DNA from: Mallotus nudiflorus
Taxonomy: Eukaryota > Streptophyta > Magnoliopsida > Malpighiales > Euphorbiaceae
DNA: 64,000 nucleotides
Direction: 5' to 3'
NCBI GenBank assembly: GCA_947683625.1
Contig: CANTUR010000069.1
Coordinates: 5,766,001 to 5,830,000, forward strand
The notes under the pieces were generated by a model that was not told the origin of the DNA, made no database searches, and worked only from the letters and a program-made list of their open reading frames with translations. Positions 49,201 through 62,538 of this stretch are shown here, one piece after another. Position 1 is the first letter of the stretch. Each line of letters begins with the position of its first letter. Both the position numbers and the translations under genes were made by a program.

Positions 49201-52200
49201 ATGTTATCCAATGTTCTAATTGCATATTCACAATACTTATCCTAGAATTATAAACACATGAATACAGTTGACATAATTCAATGCACAATTTAGGCACATT
49301 TGCACATGTTTGAATGCAAAACGTGAACTCGTGCAAATTTGTGCACGAATGTTTTTGAACATGTTATCTAATGTTCCAATTGCATATTTACGATACTAAG
49401 TACTTATTCTAGAATTCTAAACTGATGAATGCACTTGACATAATTGAGTGCACAATTTGTGCACATTTGAACATGTTTCTACACAAAATGTGGACTCGTG
49501 TAAATTTTTTTACGTATAGTTTTGAACATGTTATCCAATGTTCCAATTGCATATTAAAAATACTGACTACTTATTCTTTAATTCTAAGCTCATGAATATA
49601 ATTGACATAATCGAATTCACAATTTGTCCACATTTGCACATGATTGTGTGCAAAACGTGAACTCGTGCAAATTTGTACACAAATAGTTTTGAACATGTTA
49701 TCCAATGTTCCATTTGCATATTTACAATAACAACTACTTATTCTAGAATTCTGAACTCATGAATACAGTTGACATAATCGAATGCATAGTTTGTGCACAT
49801 TTGCACATGTTTGTACGCAAAACGTGAACGCATGCAAATTCGTGCACAAATCCTTTTGAACATGTTATTCCGAATGCGTACTTACAATACTAACCACTTA
49901 TTCTAGAATTATAAACTCACGAATACAGTTGACATAATTGAATGCACAATTTGTGCACATTGGCACATGTTTGAACGCAAAACGTGAACTCGTGCAAATT
50001 TGCACACAAATGGTTTTGAACATGTTATCCAATGTTCCAATTGCATATGTACGATACTAATTGCTTATTCTATAATTCTAAACTGATGAATACATTTGAC
50101 ATAATTGAATGCACAGTTTGTGCACACATGTTTTGTACACAAAACGTGAACTCGTGCAAATTTGTGCACAAATGGTTTTAAACAAGTTATCCAATGTTCC
50201 AATGGCATATTAACAACCCTAAATGCTCATTCTTTAATTCTAAACTCATGAATACAACTGAGATAATGGAATGCATAATTTTTTCAACATTTGCACACGT
50301 TTGTGTGCAAAACGTGAACTCGTACAAATTTGTGCACGAATACTTTTGAACAAATTATCCAATATTCCAATTTCACATTTACAGTAATAACTACTAATTC
50401 TAGAATTCTAAACACATGATCACGATTGACATAATTCAATGCACAATTTGTGCACATTTGCACATGTTTGTACGCAAAATGTGAACACATGCAAATTTGT
50501 GCACAAATCCTTCTTTTGAACATGTTATCCAATCTTCCAATTGCGAATTTACAATACTAACTAATTATTCTAGAATTATAAACTCATGAATACAATTGGC
50601 ATAATCGAATGCTCAATTTTTGCACATTTGCACATATTTGTACGCAAAACGTGAAGTCATGCAATTTTGTGCACAAATGGTTTTGAACATGTTTTCCGAT
50701 GTTCCAATTGAATATTTACAACACTAGGTACTTATTCTAGAATTATGAACTCATGAACACAGTAGACATAATTGAATTCACAATTTGTGCACGTTTGCAC
50801 ATGTTTGAACGCAAAACGTGAACTCGTGCAAAGTTGTTCACAAATGGTTTTGAACATGTTATCCAATGTTCCAATTCAATATTTATAATAATAAGTAATT
50901 ATTCTAGATTTCTAAACTCGTGGACATAATTGACATAATAATTGAATGCACAATTTGTGCACATTTGCACATGTTTGTGCGCAAAACGTGAACTCGTGTA
51001 AATTTGTGCACGAATGGTTTTGAACATGTTATCTAATGTTCTAATTGCATATTCACAATACTTATCCTAGAATTATAAACCCATGAATACAGTTGACATA
51101 ATTGAATGCACAATTTAGGCACATTTGCACATGTTTGAATGCAAAACGTGAACTCGTGCAAATTTGTGCACGAATGTTTTTGAACATGTTATCTAATGTT
51201 CCAATTGCATATTTACGATACTAAGTACTTATTCTAGAATTCTAAACTAATGAATGCACTTGACATAATTGAGTGCACAGTTTGTGCACATTTGCACATG
51301 TTTCTACACAAAATGTGGACTCGTGTAAATTTTTGTATATATAGTTTTGAACATGTTATCCAATGTTCCATTTGCATATTTACAATAACAACTACTTATT
51401 CTAGAATTCTGAACGCATGAATACAGTTGACATAATCGAATGCACAATTTGTGCACATTTGCACATGTTTGTACGCAAAACATGAACGCATGCAAATTCG
51501 TGCACAAATCCTTTTGAACATGTTATTCCGAATGCGTACTTACAATACTAACCACTTATTCTAGAATTATAAACTCACGAATACAGTTGACATAATTGAA
51601 TGCACAATTTGTGCACATTGGCACATGTTTGAACGCAAAACGTGAACTCGTGCAAATTTGTGCACAAATGGTTTTGAACATGTTATCCAATGTTCCAATT
51701 GCATATTTACGATACTAATTGCTTATTCTATAATTCTAAACTGATGAATACATTTGACATAATTGAATGCACAGTTTGTGCACACATGTTTTGTACAAAA
51801 AATGTGAACTCGTGCAAATTTGTGCACAAATGGTTTTAAACAAGTTATCCAATGTTCCAATTGCATATTAACAACCCTAAATGCTCATTCTTTAATTCTA
51901 AACTCATGAATACAACTGAGATAATTGAATGCACAATTTTTTCCACATTTGCACACGTTTGTGTGCAAAACGTGAACTCGTACAAATTTGTGCACAAATA
52001 CTTTTGAACAAATTATCCAATATTCCAATTTCACATTTACAGTAATAACTACTAATTCTAGAATTCTAAACTCATGATCACGATTGCCATAATTCAATGC
52101 ACAATTTGTGAACATTTGCACATGTTTGTACGCAAAACGTGAACACATGCAAATTTGTCCACAAATCCTTCTTTTGAACATGTTATCCAATCTTCCAATT

Positions 52201-54636
52201 GCGTATTTACAATACTAACTAATTATTCTAGAATTATAAACTCATGAATACAATTGGCATAATCGAATGCTCAATTTGTGCACATTTGCACATATTTGTA
52301 CGTAAAACGTGAAGTCATGCAATTTTGTGCACAAATGGTTTTGAACATGTTTTCCGATGTTCCAATTGAATATTTACAACACTAGGTACTTATTCTAGAA
52401 TTATGAACTCATGAACACAGTAGACACAATTGAATTCACAATTTGTGCACGTTTGCACATGTTTGAACGCAAAACGTGAACTCGTGCAAAGTTGTTCACA
52501 AATGGTTTTGAACATGTTATCCAATGTTCCAATTCAATATTTGTAATAATAAGTAATTATTCTAGAATTCTAAACTCGTGGAAACAATTGACATAATAAT
52601 TGAATGCACAATTTGTGCACATTTGCACATGTTTGTGCGCAAAACGTGAACTCGTGTAAATTTGTGCACCAATGGTTTTGAACATGTTATCCAATGTTCT
52701 AATTGCATATTCACAATAGTTATCCTAGAATTATAAACCCATGAATACAGTTGACATAATTGAATGCAAAACGTGAACTCGTGCAAAGTTGTGCACGAAT
52801 GTTTTTGAACATGTTATCTAATGTTCCAAATGCATATTTATAATACTAAGTACTTATTCTAGAATTCTAAACTGATGAATGCACTTGACATAATTGAGTG
52901 CACAATTTGTGCACATTTGCACATGTTTCTACACAAAACGTGGACTCGTGTAAATTTTTGTACATATAGTTTTGAACATGTTATCCAATGTTCCAATTGC
53001 ATATTAAAAATATTGACTACTTATTCTTTAATTCTAAGCTCATGAATATAATTGAAATAATCGAATTCACAATTTGTCCACATTTGCACATGATTGTGTG
53101 CAAAACGTGAACTCGTGCAAATTTGTACACAAATAGTTTTGAACACGTTATCCAATGTTCCATTTGCATATTTACAATAACAGCTACTTATTCTACAATT
53201 CTGAACTCATGAATACAGTTAACATAATCGAATGCACAGTTTGTGCACATTTGCACATGTTTGTACGCAAAACGTGAACGCATGCAAATTCGTGCACAAA
53301 TCCTTTTGAACATGTTATTCCAAATGCGTACTTACAATACTAACCACTTATTCTAGAATTATAAACTCATGAATACAGTTGACATAATTGAATGCACAAT
53401 TTGTGCACATTGGCACATGTTTGAACGCAAAACGTGAACTCGTGCAAATTTGCGCACAAATGGTTTTGAACATGTTATCCAATGTTCCAATTGCATATTT
53501 ACGATACTAATTGCTTATTCTATAATTCTAAACTGATGAATACATTTGACGTAATTGAATGCACAGTTTGTGCACACATGTTTTGTACACAAAACGTGAA
53601 CTCGTGCAAATTTGTGCACAAATGGTTTTAAACAAGTTATCCAATGTTCCAATTGCATATTAACAACCCTAAATGCTCATTCTTTAATTCTAAACTCATG
53701 AATACAACTGAGATAATTGAATGCACAATTTTTTCCACATTTGCACACGTTTGTGTGCAAAATGTGAACTCGTACAAATTTGTGCACGAATACTTTTGAA
53801 CAAATTATCCAATATTCCAATTTCACATTTACATTAATAACTACTAATTCTAGAATTCTAAACTCATGATCACGATTGACATAATTCAATGCACAATTTG
53901 TGCACATTTGCACATGTTTGTACGCAAAACTTGAACACATGCAAATTTGTGCACAAATCCTTCTTTTGAACATGTTATCCAATCATCCAATTGCGTATTT
54001 ACAATACTAACTAATTGTTCTAGAATTATAAACTCATGAATACAATTGGCATAATCGAATGCTCAATTTGTGCACATTTGCACATATTTGTATGCAAAAC
54101 GTGAAGTCATGCAATTTTGTGCACAAATGGTTTTGAACATGTTTTCCGATGTTCCAATTGAATATTTACAACACTAGGTACTTATTCTAGAATTATGAAC
54201 TCATGAACACAGTAGACACAATTGAATTCACAATTTGTGCACGTTTGCACATGTTTGAACGCAAAACGTGAACTCGTGCAAAGTTGTTCACAAATGGTTT
54301 TGAACATGTTATCCAATGTTCCAATTCAATATTTATAATAATAAGTAATTATTCTAGAATTCTAAACTCGTGGACACAATTGACATAATAATTGAATGCA
54401 CAATTTGTGCACATTTGCACATGTTTGTGCGCAAAACGTGAACTCATGTAAATTTGTGCACCAATGGTTTTGAACATGTTATCCAATGTTCTAATTGCAT
54501 ATTCACAATACTTATCCTAGAATTATAAACCCATGAATACAGTTGACATAATTGAATGCACAATTTAGGCACATTTGCACATGTTTGAATGCAAAACGTG
54601 AACTCGTGCAAATCTCTGCACAAATGTTTTTGAACA
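43255..54636. repeat. Satellite array 3: 3483-bp HOR (11-mer + 10-mer)
   Basis: Same monomer family as array 2. M1 starts at 44550, 46375, 48033, 49858, 51516 and 53308, with spacings 1825, 1658, 1825, 1658, 1792. The alternation and the shared variants at distance 3483 show that the homogenised unit is an 11-mer plus a 10-mer. The last 1792-bp unit carries a 33-bp deletion near 52766. The array begins in M4 after element A copy 2 and ends in M8/M9 where element B sequence starts. Confidence 0.93.
44550..51515. repeat. Two complete copies of the 3483-bp, 21-monomer HOR
   Basis: Copies 44550-48032 and 48033-51515. In each, the second half lacks M10: M9 (ending TTTTTGTATATATAG) is followed directly by M11 (TCCATTTGCATATTTAC), a clean loss of one 167-bp monomer (1825-1658 = 167). 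Half-specific variants, such as GGAATGCATAATTTTTTCAAC near 46790 and 50270, repeat at 3483 bp. Confidence 0.88.
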
Positions 54637-55156
54637 TGTTGATGTGAATCCAAGTTCAAAGCCTAAAGGGATCCAAGATCCATTAATAGTACAAGAAGGC
54701 CCAATCACAAGGTCCAAATCCAAGAAGCTTCAAGAAGCCATATTGGGTTTAATTAAGGACATTTGGAAAGCCCCAGAATTTCAGCCCAATAAGGCATCCA
54801 TGGAGGCCCAAGGAATAATATTTAACTTCTTTTTGTGTTAATAACAATTAGGGTTACATGTAGCCACCATATACAAGTTAATAGGGTAATTAATACCAAG
54901 TAATGGCTATCATTATGGGTAGTGGTTACTAAAGTTAATGGGGTAATCAATACCAAGTAATGGCTATTAATATGGGTAATGGTTATTAAGGCCATTTAAG
55001 AATAAAAGTAATCCTATGTGTGTGAGTCTATTTTAGTAGTGTGAGCATGGACTTGTACTCTATATAAACAAGTCCTTTTCTTTCTTTTGTAGCATGAATG
55101 AATTTGATATATGAATTATAACTTTGTTTGAGTTTTATTGTGAGGAATTTTGTCTT
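54637..55156 (+). repeat. Element B LTR fragment, unit 1 of array 4
   Basis: The first 520 bp of the 828-bp LTR, from TGTTGATGTGAATCC to GAGGAATTTTGTCTT. It contains an open tail of about 65 codons with GPITRSKSKKLQEA, ending TTTTTGTGTTAA at 54841, and a TATA box at 55061-55069. It is followed by GAG and then satellite TTTTTGAACATGTTATC. Confidence 0.9.
55061..55069 (+). promoter_or_regulatory. TATA box inside the satellite-embedded LTR fragment
   Basis: TATATAAAC, repeated at 57419-57427, 59777-59785 and, in the intact LTR, 62135-62143. About 90 bp of LTR follow it in each fragment, so the likely start site is retained and points into satellite. Confidence 0.6.
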
Positions 55157-56994
55157 GAGTTTTTGAACATGTTATCTAATGTTCCAATTGCATATTTACG
55201 ATACTAAGTACTTATTCTAGAATTCTAAACTGATGAATGCACTTGACATAATTGAGTGCACAATTTGTGCACATTTGCACATGTTTCTACACAAAACGTG
55301 GACTCGTGTGAATTTTTGTACATATAGTTTTGAACATGTTATCCAATGTTCCAATTGCATATTAAAAATACTGACTACTTATTCTTTAATTCTAAGCTCA
55401 TGAATATAATTGACATAATCGAATTCATAATTTGTCCACATTTGCACATGATTGTGTGCAAAACGTGAACTCGTGCAAATTTGTACACAAATAGTTTTGA
55501 ACACGTTATCCAATGTTCCATTTGCATATTTACAATAACAGCTACTTATTCTAGAATTCTGAACTCATGAATACAGTTGCCATAATCGAATGCACAGTTT
55601 GTGCACATTTGCACATGTTTGTACGCAAAACGTGAACGCATGCAAATTCGTGCACAAATCCTTTTGAACGTGTTATTCCGAATGCGTACTTACAATACTA
55701 ACCACTTATTCTAGAATTATAAACTCACGAATACAGTTGACATAATTGAATGCACAATTTGTGCACATTGGCACATGTTTGAACGCAAAACGTGAACTCA
55801 TGCAAATTTGCGCACAAATGGTTTTGAACATGTTATCCAATGTTCCAATTGCATATTTACGATACTAATTGCTTATTCTATAATTCTAAACTGATGAATA
55901 CATTTGACGTAATTGAATGCACAGTTTGTGCACACATGTTTTGTACACAAAACGTGAACTCGTGCAAATTTGTGCACAAATGGTTTTAAACAAGTTATCC
56001 AATGTTCCAATTGTATATTAACAACCCTAAATGCTCATTCTTTAATTCTAAACTCATGAATACAACTGAGATAATTGAATGCACAATTTTTTCCACATTT
56101 GCACACGTTTGTGTGCAAAACGTGAACTCGTACAAATTTGTGCACGAATACTTTTGAACAAATTATCCAATATTCCAATTTCACATTTACAGTAATAACT
56201 ACTAATTCTAGAATTCTAAACTCATGATCACAATTGACATAATTCAATGCACAATTTGTGCACATTTGCATATGTTTGTACGTAAAACTTGAACACATGC
56301 AAATTTGTGCACAAATCCTTCTTTTGAACATGTTATCCAATCTTCCAATTGTGTATTTACAATACTAACTAATTATTCTAGAATTATAAACTCATGAATA
56401 CAATTGGCATAATCGAATGCTCAATTTGTGCACATTTGCACATATTTGTACGCAAAACGTGAAGTCATGCAATTTTGTGCACAAATGGTTTTGAACATGT
56501 TTTCCGATGTTCCAATTGAATATTTACAACACTAGGTACTTATTCTAGAATTATGAACTCATGAACACAGTAGACACAATTGAATTCACAATTTGTGCAT
56601 GTTTGCACATGTTTGAATGCAAAACGTGAACTCGTGCAAAGTTGTTCACAAATGGTTTTGAACATGTTATCCAATGTTCCAATTCAACATTTATAATAAT
56701 AAGTAATTATTCTAGAATTCTAAACTCGTGGACACAATTGACATAATAATTGAATGCACAATTTGTGCACATTTGCACATGTTTGTGCGCAAAACGTGAA
56801 CTCGTGTAAATTTGTGCACCAATGGTTTTGAACATGTTATCCAATGTTCTAATTGCATATTCACAATACTTATCCTAGAATTATAAACCCATGAATACAG
56901 TTGACATAATTGAATGCACAATTTAGGCACATTTGCACATGTTTGAATGCAAAACGTGAACTCGTGCAAATCTCTGCACAAATGTTTTTGAACA

Positions 56995-57514
56995 TGTTGA
57001 TGTGAATCCAAGTTCAAAGCCTAAAGGGATCCAAGATCCATTAATAGTACAAGAAGGCCCAATCACAAGGTCCAAATCCAAGAAGCTTCAAGAAGCCATA
57101 TTGGGTTTAATTAAGGACATTTGGAAAGCCCCAGAATTTCAGCCCAATAAGGCATCCATGGAGGCCCAAGGAATAATATTTAACTCCTTTTTGTGTTAAT
57201 AACAATTAGGGTTACATGTAGCCACCATATACAAGTTAATAGGGTAATTAATACCAAGTAATGGCTATCATTATGGGTAGTGGTTACTAAAGTTAATGGG
57301 GTAATCAATACCAAGTAATGGCTATTAATATGGGTAATGGTTATTAAGGCCATTTAAGAATAAAAGTAATCCTATGTGTGTGAGTCTATTTTAGTAGTGT
57401 GAGCATGGACTTGTACTCTATATAAACAAGTCCTTTTCTTTCTTTTGTAGCATGAATGAATTTGATATATGAATTATAACTTTGTTTGAGTTTTATTGTG
57501 AGGAATTTTGTCTT
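56995..57514 (+). repeat. Element B LTR fragment, unit 2 of array 4
   Basis: Same 520 bp and same junctions as unit 1; coding tail ends at 57199; TATA at 57419. Confidence 0.9.
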
Positions 57515-59352
57515 GAGTTTTTGAACATGTTATCTAATGTTCCAATTGCATATTTACGATACTAAGTACTTATTCTAGAATTCTAAACTGATGAATGCAC
57601 TTGACATAATTGAGTGCACAATTTGTGCACATTTGCACATGTTTCTACACAAAACGTGGACTCGTGTGAATTTTTGTACATATAGTTTTGAACATGTTAT
57701 CCAATGTTCCAATTGCATATTAAAAATACTGACTACTTATTCTTTAATTCTAAGCTCATGAATATAATTGACATAATCGAATTCATAATTTGTCCACATT
57801 TGCACATGATTGTGTGCAAAACGTGAACTCGTGCAAATTTGTACACAAATAGTTTTGAACACGTTATCCAATGTTCCATTTGCATATTTACAATAACAGC
57901 TACTTATTCTAGAATTCTGAACTCATGAATACAGTTGCCATAATCGAATGCACAGTTTGTGCACATTTGCACATGTTTGTACGCAAAACGTGAACGCATG
58001 CAAATTCGTGCACAAATCCTTTTGAACGTGTTATTCCGAATGCGTACTTACAATACTAACCACTTATTCTAGAATTATAAACTCACGAATACAGTTGACA
58101 TAATTGAATGCACAATTTGTGCACATTGGCACATGTTTGAACGCAAAACGTGAACTCATGCAAATTTGCGCACAAATGGTTTTGAACATGTTATCCAATG
58201 TTCCAATTGCATATTTACGATACTAATTGCTTATTCTATAATTCTAAACTGATGAATACATTTGACGTAATTGAATGCACAGTTTGTGCACACATGTTTT
58301 GTACACAAAACGTGAACTCGTGCAAATTTGTGCACAAATGGTTTTAAACAAGTTATCCAATGTTCCAATTGTATATTAACAACCCTAAATGCTCATTCTT
58401 TAATTCTAAACTCATGAATACAACTGAGATAATTGAATGCACAATTTTTTCCACATTTGCACACGTTTGTGTGCAAAACGTGAACTCGTACAAATTTGTG
58501 CACGAATACTTTTGAACAAATTATCCAATATTCCAATTTCACATTTACAGTAATAACTACTAATTCTAGAATTCTAAACTCATGATCACAATTGACATAA
58601 TTCAATGCACAATTTGTGCACATTTGCACATGTTTGTACGTAAAACTTGAACACATGCAAATTTGTGCACAAATCCTTCTTTTGAACATGTTATCCAATC
58701 TTCCAATTGTGTATTTACAATACTAACTAATTATTCTAGAATTATAAACTCATGAATACAATTGGCATAATCGAATGCTCAATTTGTGCACATTTGCACA
58801 TATTTGTACGCAAAACGTGAAGTCATGCAATTTTGTGCACAAATGGTTTTGAACATGTTTTCCGATGTTCCAATTGAATATTTACAACACTAGGTACTTA
58901 TTCTAGAATTATGAACTCATGAACACAGTAGACACAATTGAATTCACAATTTGTGCATGTTTGCACATGTTTGAATGCAAAACGTGAACTCGTGCAAAGT
59001 TGTTCACAAATGGTTTTGAACATGTTATCCAATGTTCCAATTCAACATTTATAATAATAAGTAATTATTCTAGAATTCTAAACTCGTGGACACAATTGAC
59101 ATAATAATTGAATGCACAATTTGTGCACATTTGCACATGTTTGTGCGCAAAACGTGAACTCGTGTAAATTTGTGCACCAATGGTTTTGAACATGTTATCC
59201 AATGTTCTAATTGCATATTCACAATACTTATCCTAGAATTATAAACCCATGAATACAGTTGACATAATTGAATGCACAATTTAGGCACATTTGCACATGT
59301 TTGAATGCAAAACGTGAACTCGTGCAAATCTCTGCACAAATGTTTTTGAACA

Positions 59353-59872
59353 TGTTGATGTGAATCCAAGTTCAAAGCCTAAAGGGATCCAAGATCCATT
59401 AATAGTACAAGAAGGCCCAATCACAAGGTCCAAATCCAAGAAGCTTCAAGAAGCCATATTGGGTTTAATTAAGGACATTTGGAAAGCCCCAGAATTTCAG
59501 CCCAATAAGGCATCCATGGAGGCCCAAGGAATAATATTTAACTCCTTTTTGTGTTAATAACAATTAGGGTTACATGTAGCCACCATATACAAGTTAATAG
59601 GGTAATTAATACCAAGTAATGGCTATCATTATGGGTAGTGGTTACTAAAGTTAATGGGGTAATCAATACCAAGTAATGGCTATTAATATGGGTAATGGTT
59701 ATTAAGGCCATTTAAGAATAAAAGTAATCCTATGTGTGTGAGTCTATTTTAGTAGTGTGAGCATGGACTTGTACTCTATATAAACAAGTCCTTTTCTTTC
59801 TTTTGTAGCATGAATGAATTTGATATATGAATTATAACTTTGTTTGAGTTTTATTGTGAGGAATTTTGTCTT
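59353..59872 (+). repeat. Element B LTR fragment, unit 3 of array 4
   Basis: Same 520 bp and same junctions as unit 1; coding tail ends at 59557; TATA at 59777. Confidence 0.9.
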
Positions 59873-61710
59873 GAGTTTTTGAACATGTTATCTAATGTTC
59901 CAATTGCATATTTACGATACTAAGTACTTATTCTAGAATTCTAAACTGATGAATGCACTTGACATAATTGAGTGCACAATTTGTGCACATTTGCACATGT
60001 TTCTACACAAAACGTGGACTCGTGTGAATTTTTGTACATATAGTTTTGAACATGTTATCCAATGTTCCAATTGCATATTAAAAATACTGACTACTTATTC
60101 TTTAATTCTAAGCTCATGAATATAATTGACATAATCGAATTCATAATTTGTCCACATTTGCACATGATTGTGTGCAAAACGTGAACTCGTGCAAATTTGT
60201 ACACAAATAGTTTTGAACACGTTATCCAATGTTCCATTTGCATATTTACAATAACAGCTACTTATTCTAGAATTCTGAACTCATGAATACAGTTGCCATA
60301 ATCGAATGCACAGTTTGTGCACATTTGCACATGTTTGTACGCAAAACGTGAACGCATGCAAATTCGTGCACAAATCCTTTTGAACGTGTTATTCCGAATG
60401 CGTACTTACAATACTAACCACTTATTCTAGAATTATAAACTCACGAATACAGTTGACATAATTGAATGCACAATTTGTGCACATTGGCACATGTTTGAAC
60501 GCAAAACGTGAACTCATGCAAATTTGCGCACAAATGGTTTTGAACATGTTATCCAATGTTCCAATTGCATATTTACGATACTAATTGCTTATTCTATAAT
60601 TCTAAACTGATGAATACATTTGACGTAATTGAATGCACAGTTTGTGCACACATGTTTTGTACACAAAACGTGAACTCGTGCAAATTTGTGCACAAATGGT
60701 TTTAAACAAGTTATCCAATGTTCCAATTGTATATTAACAACCCTAAATGCTCATTCTTTAATTCTAAACTCATGAATACAACTGAGATAATTGAATGCAC
60801 AATTTTTTCCACATTTGCACACGTTTGTGTGCAAAACGTGAACTCGTACAAATTTGTGCACGAATACTTTTGAACAAATTATCCAATATTCCAATTTCAC
60901 ATTTACAGTAATAACTACTAATTCTAGAATTCTAAACTCATGATCACAATTGACATAATTCAATGCACAATTTGTGCACATTTGCACATGTTTGTACGTA
61001 AAACTTGAACACATGCAAATTTGTGCACAAATCCTTCTTTTGAACATGTTATCCAATCTTCCAATTGTGTATTTACAATACTAACTAATTATTCTAGAAT
61101 TATAAACTCATGAATACAATTGGCATAATCGAATGCTCAATTTGTGCACATTTGCACATATTTGTACGCAAAACGTGAAGTCATGCAATTTTGTGCACAA
61201 ATGGTTTTGAACATGTTTTCCGATGTTCCAATTGAATATTTACAACACTAGGTACTTATTCTAGAATTATGAACTCATGAACACAGTAGACACAATTGAA
61301 TTCACAATTTGTGCATGTTTGCACATGTTTGAATTGAAAACGTGAACTCGTGCAAAGTTGTTCACAAATGGTTTTGAACATGTTATCCAATGTTCCAATT
61401 CAACATTTATAATAATAAGTAATTATTCTAGAATTCTAAACTCGTGGACACAATTGACATAATAATTGAATGCACAATTTGTGCACATTTGCACATGTTT
61501 GTGCGCAAAACGTGAACTCGTGTAAATTTGTGCACCAATGGTTTTGAACATGTTATCCAATGTTCTAATTGCATATTCACAATACTTATCCTAGAATTAT
61601 AAACCCATGAATACAGTTGACATAATTGAATGCACAATTTAGGCACATTTGCACATGTTTGAATGCAAAACGTGAACTCGTGCAAATCTCTGCACAAATG
61701 TTTTTGAACA

Positions 61711-62538
61711 TGTTGATGTGAATCCAAGTTCAAAGCCTAAAGAGATCCAAGATCCATTAATAGTACAAGAAGGCCCAATCACAAGGTCCAAATCCAAGAA
61801 GCTTCAAGAAGCCATATTGGGTTTAATTAAGGACATTTGGAAAGCCCCAGAATTTCAGCCCAATAAGGCATCCATGGAGGCCCAAGGAATAATATTTAAC
61901 TTCTTTTTGTGTTAATAACAATTAGGGTTACATGTAGCCACCATATACAAGTTAATAGGGTAATTAATACCAAGTAATGGCTATCATTATGGGTTGTGGT
62001 TACTAAAGTTAATGGGGTAATCAATACCAAGTAATGGCTATTAATATGGGTAATGGTTATTAAGGCCATTTAAGAATAAAAGTAATCCTATGTGTGTGAG
62101 TCTATTTTAGTAGTGTGAGCATGGACTTGTACTCTATATAAACAAGTCCTTTTTCTTTCTTTTGTAGCATGAATGAATTTGATATATGAATTATAACTTT
62201 GTTTGAGTTTTATTGTGAGGAATTTTGTCTTTAATTTCTTGCATAAACTTTGTGACTTATCAAGCTTTATTCTAGCTTATGGTGTCAAAATCTAAATCTT
62301 TGTTTTCTTGTTATTTATCAAACTTTCTTGTTTGTGGCATAAGAGGAAATTCAAAGTCTATCTTAGTATCTTTATCCTTGTTGGTAAAGGGGTTAAGTAG
62401 CATCTATCTTCTTACTTCAATCTTTGAACGATCCGAATTTCTGGATTAAATTGGTAATTTCTAGTTTTCTTTCAATTCAACTTATCATAGTATTCTTGCT
62501 ATTGGGGAGTTAATTGATGAAACCTACAATTCCCATCA
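61711..62538 (+). repeat. 5' LTR of element B (828 bp)
   Basis: TGTTGATGTGAATCC to CAATTCCCATCA, giving TG...CA ends. Its first about 200 bp hold the coding tail (stop at 61915) corresponding to the end of pol from a 3' LTR; in a 5' LTR this is not translated as pol. TATA box at 62135-62143. The first 521 bp are what is repeated in array 4; from 62232 on the sequence is unique in the window. Confidence 0.9.

Larger units (their letters stand above)
54637..61710. repeat. Array 4: three 2358-bp units of 11-mer HOR plus LTR-B fragment
   Basis: Units start at LTR positions 54637, 56995 and 59353, each exactly 2358 bp. Each unit is 520 bp of element B LTR, then 1838 bp of satellite from M9 round to the start of M9 (one 11-mer HOR plus about 13 bp). 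Units are almost identical; seen differences include AACTTCTT/AACTCCTT near the tail stop. The element B LTR at 61711 is the full-length end of the series. Confidence 0.93.

Noticed and set aside
54620..55180. TTTTTGAACATGTT on both sides of the LTR fragment as a 14-bp target-site duplication
   Set aside because: Too long for Ty3/gypsy integration, and the right side lacks the LTR end; it fits a secondary rearrangement joining LTR position 520 to M9.
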